In this document: one piece after another, positions 17,310 through 24,531 of the stretch
Numbering within the stretch: the stretch's first letter is position 1
How the letters are laid out: each line of letters starts with the position of its first letter
Assembly: GCF_022549695.1 (NCBI RefSeq)
Contig: NZ_JAKZGS010000008.1
Coordinates: 124,001 to 188,000, forward strand
Reading direction: 5' to 3'
From: Belliella calami
GTDB lineage: Bacteria; Bacteroidota; Bacteroidia; Cytophagales; Cyclobacteriaceae
DNA length: 64,000 bases
Program-made: the position numbers and the translations under genes
The notes under the pieces: generated by a model
Database searches by the model: none
What the model saw: only the letters and a program-made list of their open reading frames with translations
What the model was told of the DNA's origin: nothing

Positions 17310-17660
17310 TTAAGGATTAAAATCATCTAGATACACGAATAGTTTTTTTATGCCCGACTTGGGATGGGGTAATTCAATTTCCAGTACTTTCTCTTGACGC
17401 AAGGTCATTGCTATTAGGTCAGTGCCTAATTGTAAAAAACTCTCCTTATACCCGCAAAATTCAGCTGTATGATTGCGATGAACTACCTCTATTGGGTAAT
17501 CATTTCCAGATGCAAAGCTAATATTGCGACCTGCTCCTTCCAACACAACCAACTTTGAATAGTTAGCATTGGCTTGCCATCCTTCAAAATCTTCCTTCCT
17601 AAATATGTGAGGCTCGTCTAGAGGTAGACTTTTTAATATATCAATGATCGTTTTTTGCAT
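17310..17660 (-). CDS. Hypothetical small protein
   Basis: 116 residues. The start is placed at ATG 17660 ('MQKTIIDILKSLPLDEPHIF') because the frame upstream to 17768 is an A+T-rich, hydrophobic artefact that runs through a terminator hairpin at 17736-17764. The protein has no signal or membrane segment. The pattern of short strands ('YSKLVVLEGAGRNISFASG', 'DYPIEVVHRNHTAEFCGY') suggests a small beta-barrel or cupin-like fold, but I cannot place it. It lies 3 nt upstream of the hypothetical membrane-anchored gene. No function is proposed. Confidence 0.6.
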   Translation of the reverse strand: MQKTIIDILKSLPLDEPHIFRKEDFEGWQANANYSKLVVLEGAGRNISFASGNDYPIEVVHRNHTAEFCGYKESFLQLGTDLIAMTLRQEKVLEIELPHPKSGIKKLFVYLDDFNP

Positions 17661-17735
17661 TGTTATGATTCTGAATATAAGAATAGTAAAAATGAGAATG
17701 AAAAAAGTAAATATCAATTTTGAGTTAAAGAAAAA

Positions 17736-17764
17736 ATGGCTACCCAGTAAAATTAGGTAGCCAT
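17736..17764. terminator. Intrinsic terminator after the NTF2-like gene
   Basis: ATGGCTACC (17736-17744) and GGTAGCCAT (17756-17764) form a 9-bp perfect stem with an 11-nt loop. On the minus strand it is followed by TTTTTTCTTT, so it ends the SDR/head-GIN/NTF2-like transcript. On the plus strand a T-run also follows. Its GCTACC core resembles the META terminator. Confidence 0.8.
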
Positions 17765-17804
17765 TCAATTTTTTTTAAGAATACTTATTAAATATCCTCT
17801 TTTA

Positions 17805-18260
17805 TCATTTGCACCCTACTTTGTGTCTGGTATCTATAATATATGTGATTTTCCAACCCTCTGATGTTTTGATCAATTGGAAAGAGTTGACACCACAATG
17901 GCTAAATCCTTCATTGACATAAAATTCGTATGGAGTCCATGCAGAAGCCATGTTGCCATCTATCTTGATTTGATAGTCAAGAATTTGCTCATCCAAGATG
18001 GTATTGTCCGGCGTTGTGGCAATTCTATTTAGAAAATCTTGGACAGAATTGCTACTAATAGTCGCACCGTCAGATCCGTCGATGGTTGTTTGCATAATAG
18101 CATCTTTTAAGAAAGCTTTTTCCAAAAGATCCTGATTTTTTGTTTTCATTCCTTCAAAAAGAGAAGCAATTACTATTTCTACTTCATTTTCTTCAGACTG
18201 TGCATTTGCAAATAAAATCTGTGAAAATATCAGGGTTAAAACGATGAGTGAATTTCTCAT
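17805..18260 (-). CDS. Secreted NTF2-like (SnoaL/DUF4440-type) protein
   Basis: 151 residues with a signal peptide ending 'LFANAQS' (residue about 21). The mature part has the cone-shaped NTF2-like pattern: an N-terminal helix with 'EIVIASLFEGMKTKNQDLLEKAF', then 'DILD...YQIKIDGNMASAWTPYEFYVNEGF', and a closing strand 'GWKITYIIDTRH'. Such periplasmic proteins often bind small ligands and have no fixed reaction. The ATG overlaps the head-GIN stop by 4 nt, so the two are coupled. A strong terminator follows at 17736-17764. The ligand is unknown. Confidence 0.78.
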   Translation of the reverse strand: MRNSLIVLTLIFSQILFANAQSEENEVEIVIASLFEGMKTKNQDLLEKAFLKDAIMQTTIDGSDGATISSNSVQDFLNRIATTPDNTILDEQILDYQIKIDGNMASAWTPYEFYVNEGFSHCGVNSFQLIKTSEGWKITYIIDTRHKVGCK

Positions 18261-18943
18261 TTCTTTTTGATGTCTCCACCAGTATTTGTTTTGACATCTA
18301 TCAAAGTAGGGTCTCCTGTGTATGTGATTTTTGCACCTGTGGCAGCAGAGCCTTTGATAGATTCTGTCACATTAAACTCAGCTTTGGCTGCAGTATTGGC
18401 CAACACTTCAGAATGGGTGACGGTAAGTTTTGCAGCGTCCACTGTCGCATTAGTATATGCTTTAAGGTCGAAGTTCTCACTTGATCCTTTTACTGCAATT
18501 TTTGAATTGGTATTAGCTTCTATAAATAGATTTGAAGCCTCAACAGAAGCTTCAATGTATGCATTGGAAGCCGCATATAGATAGACTTGGTTGCCAGCTA
18601 ATTCATTTTTCACAAAAACCTTTGAGCTAGTCGTGGCTTGAACTTCGTCAATATCTATATAAGTTATGGTGACTTTTACAGAACTTGACCTAAAGTTTCC
18701 CCTACCGAGTTTTACTTCAAGCGCATCCTCTGACACATTCGTCTCCACTTTATCCAATTCCACTCCTGAAGCGACAATAGAAATGGAGTTTTTGTCGCCT
18801 TTTACTAATTCTGCTTCGATTGAATTGGCAACTTTGACACTCGAAAAATTCCTTAAATCCCGTGTTTCCTTATTTGTTTGTGCGAAGGAAAAGATTGCCG
18901 AGATTGAGAAAAGAAAGGCAAATAATACTTTTAGTTTTTTCAT
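18257..18943 (-). CDS. Head-GIN domain protein (DUF2807)
   Basis: 228 residues, exported. The start is taken at ATG 18943 ('MKKLKVLFAFLFSISAIFSF'), which gives a clean signal peptide; the frame extends to 18967 without support. The body shows the repeated short beta-strands of a DUF2807 putative auto-transporter adhesin: 'RDLRNFSSVKVANSIEAELV', 'VEATTSSKVFV'-like rungs and 'SSENFDLKAYTNATVDAAKL', consistent with a beta-helix. The family is common in Bacteroidota envelopes, function unclear. It is 10 nt downstream of the SDR gene and overlaps the NTF2-like gene by 4 nt. Confidence 0.85.
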   Translation of the reverse strand: MKKLKVLFAFLFSISAIFSFAQTNKETRDLRNFSSVKVANSIEAELVKGDKNSISIVASGVELDKVETNVSEDALEVKLGRGNFRSSSVKVTITYIDIDEVQATTSSKVFVKNELAGNQVYLYAASNAYIEASVEASNLFIEANTNSKIAVKGSSENFDLKAYTNATVDAAKLTVTHSEVLANTAAKAEFNVTESIKGSAATGAKITYTGDPTLIDVKTNTGGDIKKK

Positions 18944-18953
18944 GATTGTTTTT

Positions 18954-19631
18954 TTATACACCTCCATATAGTTTAAAGGTCATATTTCGCAGATCAGGGT
19001 TGTTTACAGCATAATGCATAGCTTCTGCTATTTCCGAAGGATGAACCCATTCAGAGAAATCGGCATCTGGCATAGAATCCCTATTCTCAGGTGTATCGAT
19101 AATACTGGGTACAAATATGTGTGACCTTATTTTACTGCCCTTGGATTCTTCTGCAACAAAGTCTGCTAGATTGACCACCATTCCTTTACTCAAAGCGTAT
19201 GCCACAACTTCTTTGCCGTCTTCTGGCTGAAGTGCAGGTCGTGCTCCTACGAAGAGGAAGTTGCCTTTATTTGCTTTTTTCATCATTGGAAGGAAGTTTT
19301 TTACCAAGTTGAAAGTTGAGAAAAAATTCAGTTTTACCATTTTATTGATATCATCTGTAGAAGTGTTTTCGATGTTTCCGCCGCTGTATCCACCTACCAG
19401 TAAGATGATAGCTTCTACTTCTCCATATTGCATGATATATTCTTTGGCAAAATCTGAGGCTGATTTTTCATCTGTCACATCGACTTCATATACATCATCT
19501 GCTTCTTCGATCTCGTCACCCGAACCAGGAAGAACCGTAGCTATGATTTTATACCCTTCTCTTTTGAATTTTTCAATAACTGCACTTCCAAGATTTCCGG
19601 CACCTCCGGTAATGATTATATTCCGATCCAT
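18954..19631 (-). CDS. SDR-family oxidoreductase
   Basis: 225-residue short-chain dehydrogenase/reductase. The NAD(P) loop 'IIITGGAGNLGSAVIEKF' sits at residues 4-21, 'ILLVGGYSGG' replaces the usual NNAG motif, and the catalytic YxxxK is 'YALSKG' at about 165. The substrate is not predictable. It is the first gene of a minus-strand run followed by head-GIN and NTF2-like genes, and it is divergent from the mechanosensitive channel gene 65 nt away. Confidence 0.88.
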   Translation of the reverse strand: MDRNIIITGGAGNLGSAVIEKFKREGYKIIATVLPGSGDEIEEADDVYEVDVTDEKSASDFAKEYIMQYGEVEAIILLVGGYSGGNIENTSTDDINKMVKLNFFSTFNLVKNFLPMMKKANKGNFLFVGARPALQPEDGKEVVAYALSKGMVVNLADFVAEESKGSKIRSHIFVPSIIDTPENRDSMPDADFSEWVHPSEIAEAMHYAVNNPDLRNMTFKLYGGV

Positions 19632-19647
19632 ATATCTAGTTTATTAT

Positions 19648-19655
19648 TATGTTTG
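19648..19655 (+). promoter_or_regulatory. Candidate -7 box for the MscS gene
   Basis: TATGTTTG matches TAnnTTTG exactly, 41 nt before the MscS ATG. No TTTG lies at the standard -33 distance, so the call is tentative. Confidence 0.3.
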
Positions 19656-19696
19656 CATTATAATCTAAAATTAAAGGTAAATTTCTCGAAAGCCTT

Positions 19697-20566
19697 ATGA
19701 ATTTAAAAAAATCAGCTGCCCAAGTCATAGAAAATAAAAAGAGAAGGGTGTTTTTAATCAAATTGGCCATTTTTCTGCTATTATTAATTTTAATTCCCAT
19801 CTTTCAGACATTTGTTTTAGATAATTACTTTATCAAGCAATTGTTTGCTTCACTGCTATTTTTATTGGGGTCTAACTTGATTATTTCTCTTGCTAGAATG
19901 ATAACGGCTAGATTTTACATGCGGAAAATCAAAGAGGATAGGGTGCATGGAAATTTCCTTTTGGGAATTACTTGGATTTCAAACATTCTCAATGCTATTG
20001 TCTTCATTATTGCAATCATGTTCCTTTTTGCCATCAATCCACTGGAATTTCTAACCAGTCTTACGATAGTAGCTGCAGCAATTGCAATCTTGAGTAAAGA
20101 ATATGTGACAAATATGATTAATGGTTTGATCATCATGTTTACAGATCAATTTTCTTTGGGAGACAAAATCAAAATAGGTGATAATATTGGAACAATTTCA
20201 GATATTACTTTACTTAATTTGGTTTTGAAAAATGATAATGATGACTTGATCATAATTCCAAATAACCTAGTGCTCTCTGCTCAAGTTATCAATCAAAACC
20301 CCTCAAAAAAGAAAGTTCAAATATTCTTTGAAGTTCCATTGGGTACTATTCTATCTACAAATGAAATAGAGGAAGCGATATCTTCTTATTTATTGGAGAA
20401 AGTTGATGATGTGGCTCAGCTCAATCTTTCTGTAATTTTATCAGATCTATTGAAAGATTGTAAGAAATTTGAGATCAAAGTCCATACAAAACCTTCTGAA
20501 GAACAGAAAATAGAGAGGATCATAAAGGAAGCTTTGTTGTTATATATAGATGAAATCAAAAAGTGA
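19697..20566 (+). CDS. MscS-family mechanosensitive ion channel
   Basis: 289-residue inner-membrane protein that would open under membrane tension to release osmolytes. Three or four membrane helices lie at about 21-40, 46-68, 93-112 and 118-136. The pore-lining helix and following beta domain carry the family pattern: 'SLTIVAAAIAILSKEYVTNMI', then 'GLIIMFTDQFSLGDKIKIGD' and 'TLLNLVLKNDNDDLIIIPNN'. The length is at the short end of small-channel MscS proteins. The last 17 nt overlap the alkyltransferase-like gene. Confidence 0.9.
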   Translation: MNLKKSAAQVIENKKRRVFLIKLAIFLLLLILIPIFQTFVLDNYFIKQLFASLLFLLGSNLIISLARMITARFYMRKIKEDRVHGNFLLGITWISNILNAIVFIIAIMFLFAINPLEFLTSLTIVAAAIAILSKEYVTNMINGLIIMFTDQFSLGDKIKIGDNIGTISDITLLNLVLKNDNDDLIIIPNNLVLSAQVINQNPSKKKVQIFFEVPLGTILSTNEIEEAISSYLLEKVDDVAQLNLSVILSDLLKDCKKFEIKVHTKPSEEQKIERIIKEALLLYIDEIKK

Positions 20567-20885
20567 GAATTATTTTGACCAAGTTTTTCAGGTCGTAAGG
20601 TTGATTCCTTATGGTAGAGTCACTTCTTATGGAGCCATTGCAAATTATCTAGGGTTAAAAAGCGGAGCTAGAATGGTAGGGTATGCAATGAATGCTTCCC
20701 ACTCACAAAATGATATACCGGCACATAGGGTGGTCAACAGAAATGGGATGTTGACGGGGAAACATCATTTCCAATATCCCCACCAAATGCAAGACTTACT
20801 AGAAAAAGAGGGGATTTTACTACAAAATGATAAAATTGTTAATTTTGACAAAGTTTTTTGGGATCCAACAAAGTGCCTTTTATAA
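20550..20885 (+). CDS. Alkyltransferase-like protein (ATL, MGMT-family without catalytic Cys)
   Basis: 111 residues related to the DNA-binding half of O6-alkylguanine-DNA alkyltransferase. The helix-turn-helix 'PYGRVTSYGAIANYLGLKSG' and arginine finger region 'ARMVGYAMNAS' are present. In place of the active-site PCHR it reads 'IPAHRVVNRNGMLTG': Ala replaces Cys. Such ATLs bind O6-alkylguanine lesions and hand them to nucleotide-excision repair rather than transferring the alkyl group. The length is typical of free-standing ATLs. The ATG lies 17 nt inside the MscS gene, suggesting coupled translation. Confidence 0.88.
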   Translation: MKSKSENYFDQVFQVVRLIPYGRVTSYGAIANYLGLKSGARMVGYAMNASHSQNDIPAHRVVNRNGMLTGKHHFQYPHQMQDLLEKEGILLQNDKIVNFDKVFWDPTKCLL

Positions 20886-21004
20886 GTAAAAAAGACCGTT
20901 TTATTGAAAAATAAATATAAAATTATTTTTTTTTCGACATTTTTTTACAGTTTTTGATTTTTGAGTATGCTTTTTGCAAAAAGTACCACAAATGATAAAT
21001 AAGT

Positions 21005-21370
21005 ATGGAAACTGAATTAAAAAGTCACATCGCAGAGAACCTTAGAAAACACAGGGTTTTAAGAGGTTATACTCAGGAGTATATCGCTGAGTATTTAGGG
21101 AAAAGAGATTACACTGCATATTCAAGATATGAGCAAGGAAGATCTAATCTCAAAATGGAAGATGCTATCAAGCTTGCCAATCTATATGAAGTAGATGTAC
21201 AGGAATTGATTTCTGTTACACCATCTGTTTCTTCCTTTACGGAGAATCCAAGAAAAAACAGCGGTTCTGTATCTATCTTAGTTGATTTGGATGGTTCTAG
21301 CAACACATTGGAAAGCAATATCAACAAGTTGAAAAGAATCAATGACTTGCTGGCAAAGCAGGAGATTTGA
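21005..21370 (+). CDS. XRE-family transcriptional regulator
   Basis: 121 residues. An N-terminal Cro/C1-type helix-turn-helix (about 8-68) is clear: 'IAENLRKHRVLRGYTQEYIA', 'YSRYEQGRSNLKMEDAIKLA' and 'LYEVDVQELI'. The C-terminal 50 residues are polar with a short helix ('LESNINKLKRINDLLAKQE') that may dimerise. Its target is unknown. It converges with the symporter gene with no space between the two stop codons, so neither has room for its own terminator. Confidence 0.88.
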   Translation: METELKSHIAENLRKHRVLRGYTQEYIAEYLGKRDYTAYSRYEQGRSNLKMEDAIKLANLYEVDVQELISVTPSVSSFTENPRKNSGSVSILVDLDGSSNTLESNINKLKRINDLLAKQEI

Positions 21371-22813
21371 TTATCTTTTTCTAATCAGATAGAGTCCCAT
21401 AAACATCAATATTCCATTGAGAATGAGTGCTTCAAAGCCAAATTTATAACCCCAAAAAAGGGCTTCTGAATTTTGGCTGATGATGAATGTAAGAACTGGT
21501 GCGGAAACTGCAAGAAATGGCACAAAAATGTCCTTTACTTGGTGTTTGGTAAATAAGCCAAAGGCGTACAATCCGAGTAAAGGGCCATATGTGTATCCTG
21601 CAATTACAAAAACTGCATTAATTACACTTTGGTCATTGATCCACCGAAACATGATGATCACGAGAAACATCAGAAATGTAAACCCCAAATGCACTTTCTT
21701 TCTCAAATTTACTTGTTGGGCTTTTGGGTATTTTTTTTCAATTTCCAAGAAATCATAACAAAATGAAGTGGTAAGTGCCGTCAAAGTGGAATCAGCACTG
21801 GAATAGGCTGCGGCAGTGATCCCTAGTACAAATACAATCCCTGCAAAAGCTGTAAATTCTGTAGTCGCCAAAAATGGGTACAAATCATCTGTTCTGGTTG
21901 GAATAGCTATTCCATTGGTTTCGGCATACAGATACAACAGAATGCCTAAGGAAAGAAACAAGAGGTTTACAAATACCAATATTATTGTAAACCAAAGCAT
22001 ATTCTTCTGTGCATCTCCGATATTCTTACATGTCAGGTTTTTCTGCATCATATCTTGGTCTAGACCAGTCATCACGATTGTGATAAATGCTCCAGAAACA
22101 AACTGCTTGAAGAAGTTCTGGCCAGATTGCCAATTCCAGTTGAAGATTTCTGATCTTGAATCAGTAGCAATTACCCCAATGTACTCCGAAATTGTATCGA
22201 TACCCAAGTCTTTTCCAATAAGATAGATGCTGGTCAATACTGCGGCAAGCATAAAGAACGTTTGTAAGGTATCGGTCCATACCACAGTTTTGATTCCACC
22301 TCGATGTGTGTAAAGCCAAATGAGAGACACGGTGATCAAGACAGAAACCCAAAATGGAATTTCCCAACGGTCGAATAATATCAATTGAAGTACACCAGCG
22401 ACCAAGAAGACTCTTATTGAAGATCCTAATGTACGGGAAAGTATAAAGAAAAATGCACCAGATTTATAGGACCAAAACCCAAATCTGTCTTCAAGATAGG
22501 CATAAATGGAGACCAAGTTTAGTCTGTAGTAGAGAGGCAGTAATACTTTGGCAATTACAAAATACCCTAGGGTGTAACCCATGACTACTTGGAAGTAATA
22601 AAAGTTGCTGTTGCCTACTTCACCCGGCACAGAGATAAAAGTGACCCCAGAAAGAGAGGCTCCGATCATCCCAAAAGCAACCAAAAACCAAGGGGACTGT
22701 CTGTCTCCCGTGAAAAAGGTATCTTTGGAAATGTTTCTTGAAGTAAACCACGATATCAAAAACAACAGCCCAAAGTATGATGTTATGACGATAAGAACTA
22801 AATTTGAATCCAT
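21371..22813 (-). CDS. Sodium:solute symporter (SSS family)
   Basis: 480-residue inner-membrane transporter with about 13 hydrophobic segments. Family marks include 'TFFTGDRQSPWFLVAFGMIG', 'LSGVTFISVPGEV' and 'GAFITIVMTGLDQDMMQKNL' in the central region, with 'GITAAAYSSADSTLTALTTS' later, which carries the Ser residues of the Na2 sodium site. The solute cannot be named; close relatives carry sugars, sialic acid, proline or pantothenate. Divergent from clpS, convergent with the XRE regulator. Confidence 0.92.
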   Translation of the reverse strand: MDSNLVLIVITSYFGLLFLISWFTSRNISKDTFFTGDRQSPWFLVAFGMIGASLSGVTFISVPGEVGNSNFYYFQVVMGYTLGYFVIAKVLLPLYYRLNLVSIYAYLEDRFGFWSYKSGAFFFILSRTLGSSIRVFLVAGVLQLILFDRWEIPFWVSVLITVSLIWLYTHRGGIKTVVWTDTLQTFFMLAAVLTSIYLIGKDLGIDTISEYIGVIATDSRSEIFNWNWQSGQNFFKQFVSGAFITIVMTGLDQDMMQKNLTCKNIGDAQKNMLWFTIILVFVNLLFLSLGILLYLYAETNGIAIPTRTDDLYPFLATTEFTAFAGIVFVLGITAAAYSSADSTLTALTTSFCYDFLEIEKKYPKAQQVNLRKKVHLGFTFLMFLVIIMFRWINDQSVINAVFVIAGYTYGPLLGLYAFGLFTKHQVKDIFVPFLAVSAPVLTFIISQNSEALFWGYKFGFEALILNGILMFMGLYLIRKR

Positions 22814-22867
22814 AGAGAATCTAGGTAATTAGCATGCTAAATTGTCTATAATAATTAAATTTGCAAA

Positions 22868-23161
22868 ATGAATCAACAAACACAAGCACATCCGGAGTTA
22901 GACGAGGTCGAAATTCTGCTCGAGGATTTGATAGATATTGAGGAGAGTGACCTTGTTGTATTCAATGATGATTTCAATACATTCGAACATGTTACCAAGA
23001 TTTTGGTAAAGGTTTGCCAGCATACCACAGAGCAGGCAGAGCAATGTACGCTGATTATCCATTACAAAGGTAAATGTGCTGTCAAAAAAGGCAGCAAAGA
23101 AAAATTAAAACCGATGTGTCAAGCGATCCTTGATGCAGGGATCCAAGCAGCCATTCTTTAA
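22868..23161 (+). CDS. clpS: ATP-dependent Clp protease adaptor ClpS
   Basis: 97-residue adaptor that delivers N-degron substrates to ClpAP. The core shows the ClpS signature: 'LVVFNDDFNTFEHVTKIL' (N-degron pocket with the conserved Asn-Asp), 'EQAEQCTLIIHYKGKCAVKK' for the usual 'A..M...VH..G.A.V..G', and the terminal helix. The Cys in place of Met in the pocket helix is seen in some Bacteroidota homologs. TAAATTTG at 22856-22863 could be its -7 box, which would give a near-leaderless mRNA. recR follows after 11 nt. Confidence 0.88.
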   Translation: MNQQTQAHPELDEVEILLEDLIDIEESDLVVFNDDFNTFEHVTKILVKVCQHTTEQAEQCTLIIHYKGKCAVKKGSKEKLKPMCQAILDAGIQAAIL

Positions 23162-23172
23162 ATTGCAGATAA

Positions 23173-23793
23173 GTGAATTTTCCCTCAAAGTTAATAGAAG
23201 ATGCTGTCAATGAGATCAGCCGACTTCCAGGTATTGGAAAGAAAACTGCATTGAGGCTTGCATTACATTTGCTAAAGCAGAAAGAATCGGTTACAGAATC
23301 CCTATCATCTTCTATTATGAAGCTGAGGTCAGAGATCAAATACTGTGAGATATGCCACAATGTTTCTGACGCATTGGAATGCAGTATCTGTACCAGTCAA
23401 AGGAGAGATCGAAGAATAATCTGCTTGGTAGAAGAGATCCCAGATGTATTGGCAATAGAAAACACATCCCAATACAATGGATTATACCATGTGCTGGGGG
23501 GCGTGATTTCCCCCATCCAAGGAATAGGGCCTGATGAATTGAAAATAGAATCACTTCTGAAAAGAATCGAGAATCCCAAAGATGGAGAAAAAGTGCAGGA
23601 AGTAATTTTGGCATTGCCTACAACTATGGAAGGTGATACCACTGCATTTTTTATCACCAGAAAACTCAAAGAGCTCGGTGTATCCGTAAGTACGATTGCA
23701 AGAGGCATTCCTGTGGGAGGTGAATTGGAATATACAGATGAAGTGACTTTGGGTAGAAGTATCCTGACAAGGATAAATTATTCAGCCGAGTAG
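23173..23793 (+). CDS. recR: Recombination mediator RecR
   Basis: 206 residues, standard length. RecR works with RecF/RecO to load RecA on gapped DNA. The helix-hairpin-helix 'ISRLPGIGKKTALRLALHLL' is at 13-32, the zinc finger is 'CEICHNVSDALECSIC' (four Cys), and the Toprim domain follows with 'IICLVEEIPDVLAIE' and 'YHVLGGVISPIQGIGPDEL'. The start is GTG at 23173, the only start that keeps the conserved N-terminus. It lies 11 nt after clpS. Confidence 0.96.
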   Translation: MNFPSKLIEDAVNEISRLPGIGKKTALRLALHLLKQKESVTESLSSSIMKLRSEIKYCEICHNVSDALECSICTSQRRDRRIICLVEEIPDVLAIENTSQYNGLYHVLGGVISPIQGIGPDELKIESLLKRIENPKDGEKVQEVILALPTTMEGDTTAFFITRKLKELGVSVSTIARGIPVGGELEYTDEVTLGRSILTRINYSAE

Positions 23794-23801
23794 ATATTTC
23801 C

Positions 23802-23832
23802 TTTGGTGAATAGAAAAGCCTTTCTATATTTG
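23802..23832 (+). promoter_or_regulatory. Consensus Bacteroidota promoter of the tRNA cluster
   Basis: TTTG at 23802-23805, exactly 19 nt, then TATATTTG at 23825-23832: a full match to TTTG-N19-TAnnTTTG. Transcription would start near 23836-23839, a few bases before the first tRNA-like copy. A 7-bp hairpin (23810-23827) overlaps it and may be chance. Confidence 0.7.
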
Positions 23833-23845
23833 CACTCCGATTAAT

Positions 23846-23940
23846 GGGGGATTAGCTTCCCGAAATGCTTCGGGACTAGAGCGTCCCGACAGGAGTCGGG
23901 AAGATCACGGGTTATTCGTTAAATTAATATAAATAAAGAA
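23846..23940 (+). pseudogene. Degenerate tRNA-Ala copy A with two palindrome substitutions
   Basis: Begins with the exact acceptor start of the real tRNA (GGGGGATTAGCT). The D-arm is then replaced by an 18-bp palindrome, TCCCGA-AATGCT-TCGGGA (23858-23875). After CTAGAGCG the anticodon arm is replaced by TCCCGA-CAGGAG-TCGGGA (23884-23901). The 3' part (ATCACGGGTTATTCG, then TTAAATTAATATAAATAAAG) does not refold as a T-arm and acceptor. It cannot be a working tRNA. The downstream flank is repeated after copy B. Confidence 0.75.
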
Positions 23941-24021
23941 GGGGGATTAGCTCAGTTGGCTAGAGCGTCCCGACAGGCGTCGGGAAGACCACGGGTTACT
24001 CGTTAAATTAATAAAAATAAA
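23941..24021 (+). pseudogene. Degenerate tRNA-Ala copy B with anticodon arm replaced
   Basis: The first 27 nt are identical to the real tRNA-Ala (GGGGGATTAGCTCAGTTGGC then TAGAGCG). The anticodon arm is replaced by TCCCGA-CAGGCG-TCGGGA (23968-23985). The remainder, AGACCACGGGTTACTCG then TTAAATTAATAAAAATAAAG, matches the tail of copy A. Copies A and B therefore form a tandem repeat of 95 and 81 bp before the intact gene. No anticodon is present. Confidence 0.75.
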
Positions 24022-24095
24022 GGGGGATTAGCTCAGTTGGCTAGAGCGCTACACTGGCAGTGTAGAGGCCACCGGTTCGAATCCGGTATTCTCCA
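24022..24095 (+). tRNA. tRNA-Ala (anticodon GGC)
   Basis: Complete cloverleaf, 74 nt with the discriminator base. Acceptor GGGGGAT pairs with ATTCTCC and includes the G3-U70 pair that marks alanine tRNAs; U8-A9, D-arm GCTCAGTTGGCTAGAGC, anticodon stem CTACA/TGTAG with loop CTGGCAG, and T-arm ACCGG-TTCGAAT-CCGGT. The 3' CCA is not encoded, so it must be added after transcription. It shares a promoter with the two broken copies upstream. Confidence 0.95.
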
Positions 24096-24156
24096 CAATT
24101 AAGTGCTTAATTTTCTTGTTTTAAGATAGTTAAGTTTTTTTACTTTTTTCTCAATA

Positions 24157-24414
24157 ATGTATTTTGTATATATTTTATATTCGGCCAAGACCGACCGTTA
24201 TTATGTAGGGTCAACGAATGATCTTGAAAAAAGGCTCAGACATCACAATCTTGGCCTGACGCCATCTACAAAGTCAGGTTCTCCAAGTTGGGAATTGGTT
24301 TATCATGAAGTTTTGGCTAACAGGACGACGGCTTTGAAAAGAGAGCTGGAAATCAAAAAAAAGAAGAGTAGAAAGTACATTCTTTGGCTTATAGAAAATA
24401 GGTCAATTGGCTAG
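24157..24414 (+). CDS. GIY-YIG endonuclease domain protein
   Basis: 85-residue single-domain nuclease of the UPF0213/YhbQ-like group. The GIY-YIG pattern is 'YFVYILYSAKTDRYYVGSTN' (residues 2-21), followed by the catalytic Arg region 'DLEKRLRHHN' and the helix with the metal-binding Glu, 'TTALKRELEIKKKKSRKY'. It begins 61 nt after the tRNA-Ala. Its last codons, Ser-Ile-Gly-stop (TCAATTGGCTAG), are derived from the D-arm of the next broken tRNA copy (CAGTTGGCTAG). Its natural target is unknown. The tRNA-nuclease pair is repeated downstream in damaged form. Confidence 0.85.
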   Translation: MYFVYILYSAKTDRYYVGSTNDLEKRLRHHNLGLTPSTKSGSPSWELVYHEVLANRTTALKRELEIKKKKSRKYILWLIENRSIG

Positions 24415-24473
24415 ATCGTCCCGATAGGCATCGGGGAGGCCGCCGGTTCGTCCCGAAATCCTTCGGGACTCCA
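24401..24473 (+). pseudogene. Degenerate tRNA-Ala copy D
   Basis: Reads GGTCAATTGGCTAGATCG (compare GCTCAGTTGGCTAGAGCG), then the palindrome TCCCGA-TAGGCA-TCGGGG (24419-24436) where the anticodon arm should be, then GGCCGCCGGTTCG (T-arm start), a second palindrome TCCCGA-AATCCT-TCGGGA (24451-24468), and CTCCACAATTAAG, the real tRNA's 3' end and flank. The acceptor 5' half is missing, replaced by the end of the GIY-YIG gene, which it overlaps by 14 nt. Confidence 0.72.
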
Positions 24474-24531
24474 CAATTAAGTCATTAACTGTCTTATTTT
24501 AAAATAGTTAGGTTTTTATTTTTTCTCAATA

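Noticed and set aside
17661-17768. N-terminal extension of the 116-residue gene with hydrophobic residues
   Set aside because: Runs through a strong terminator hairpin and is A+T-rich noise; the internal ATG at 17660 is better.
23846-24473. CRISPR-like array
   Set aside because: The repeats are tRNA copies with palindromes; unit length and spacing are irregular and no cas genes are present.
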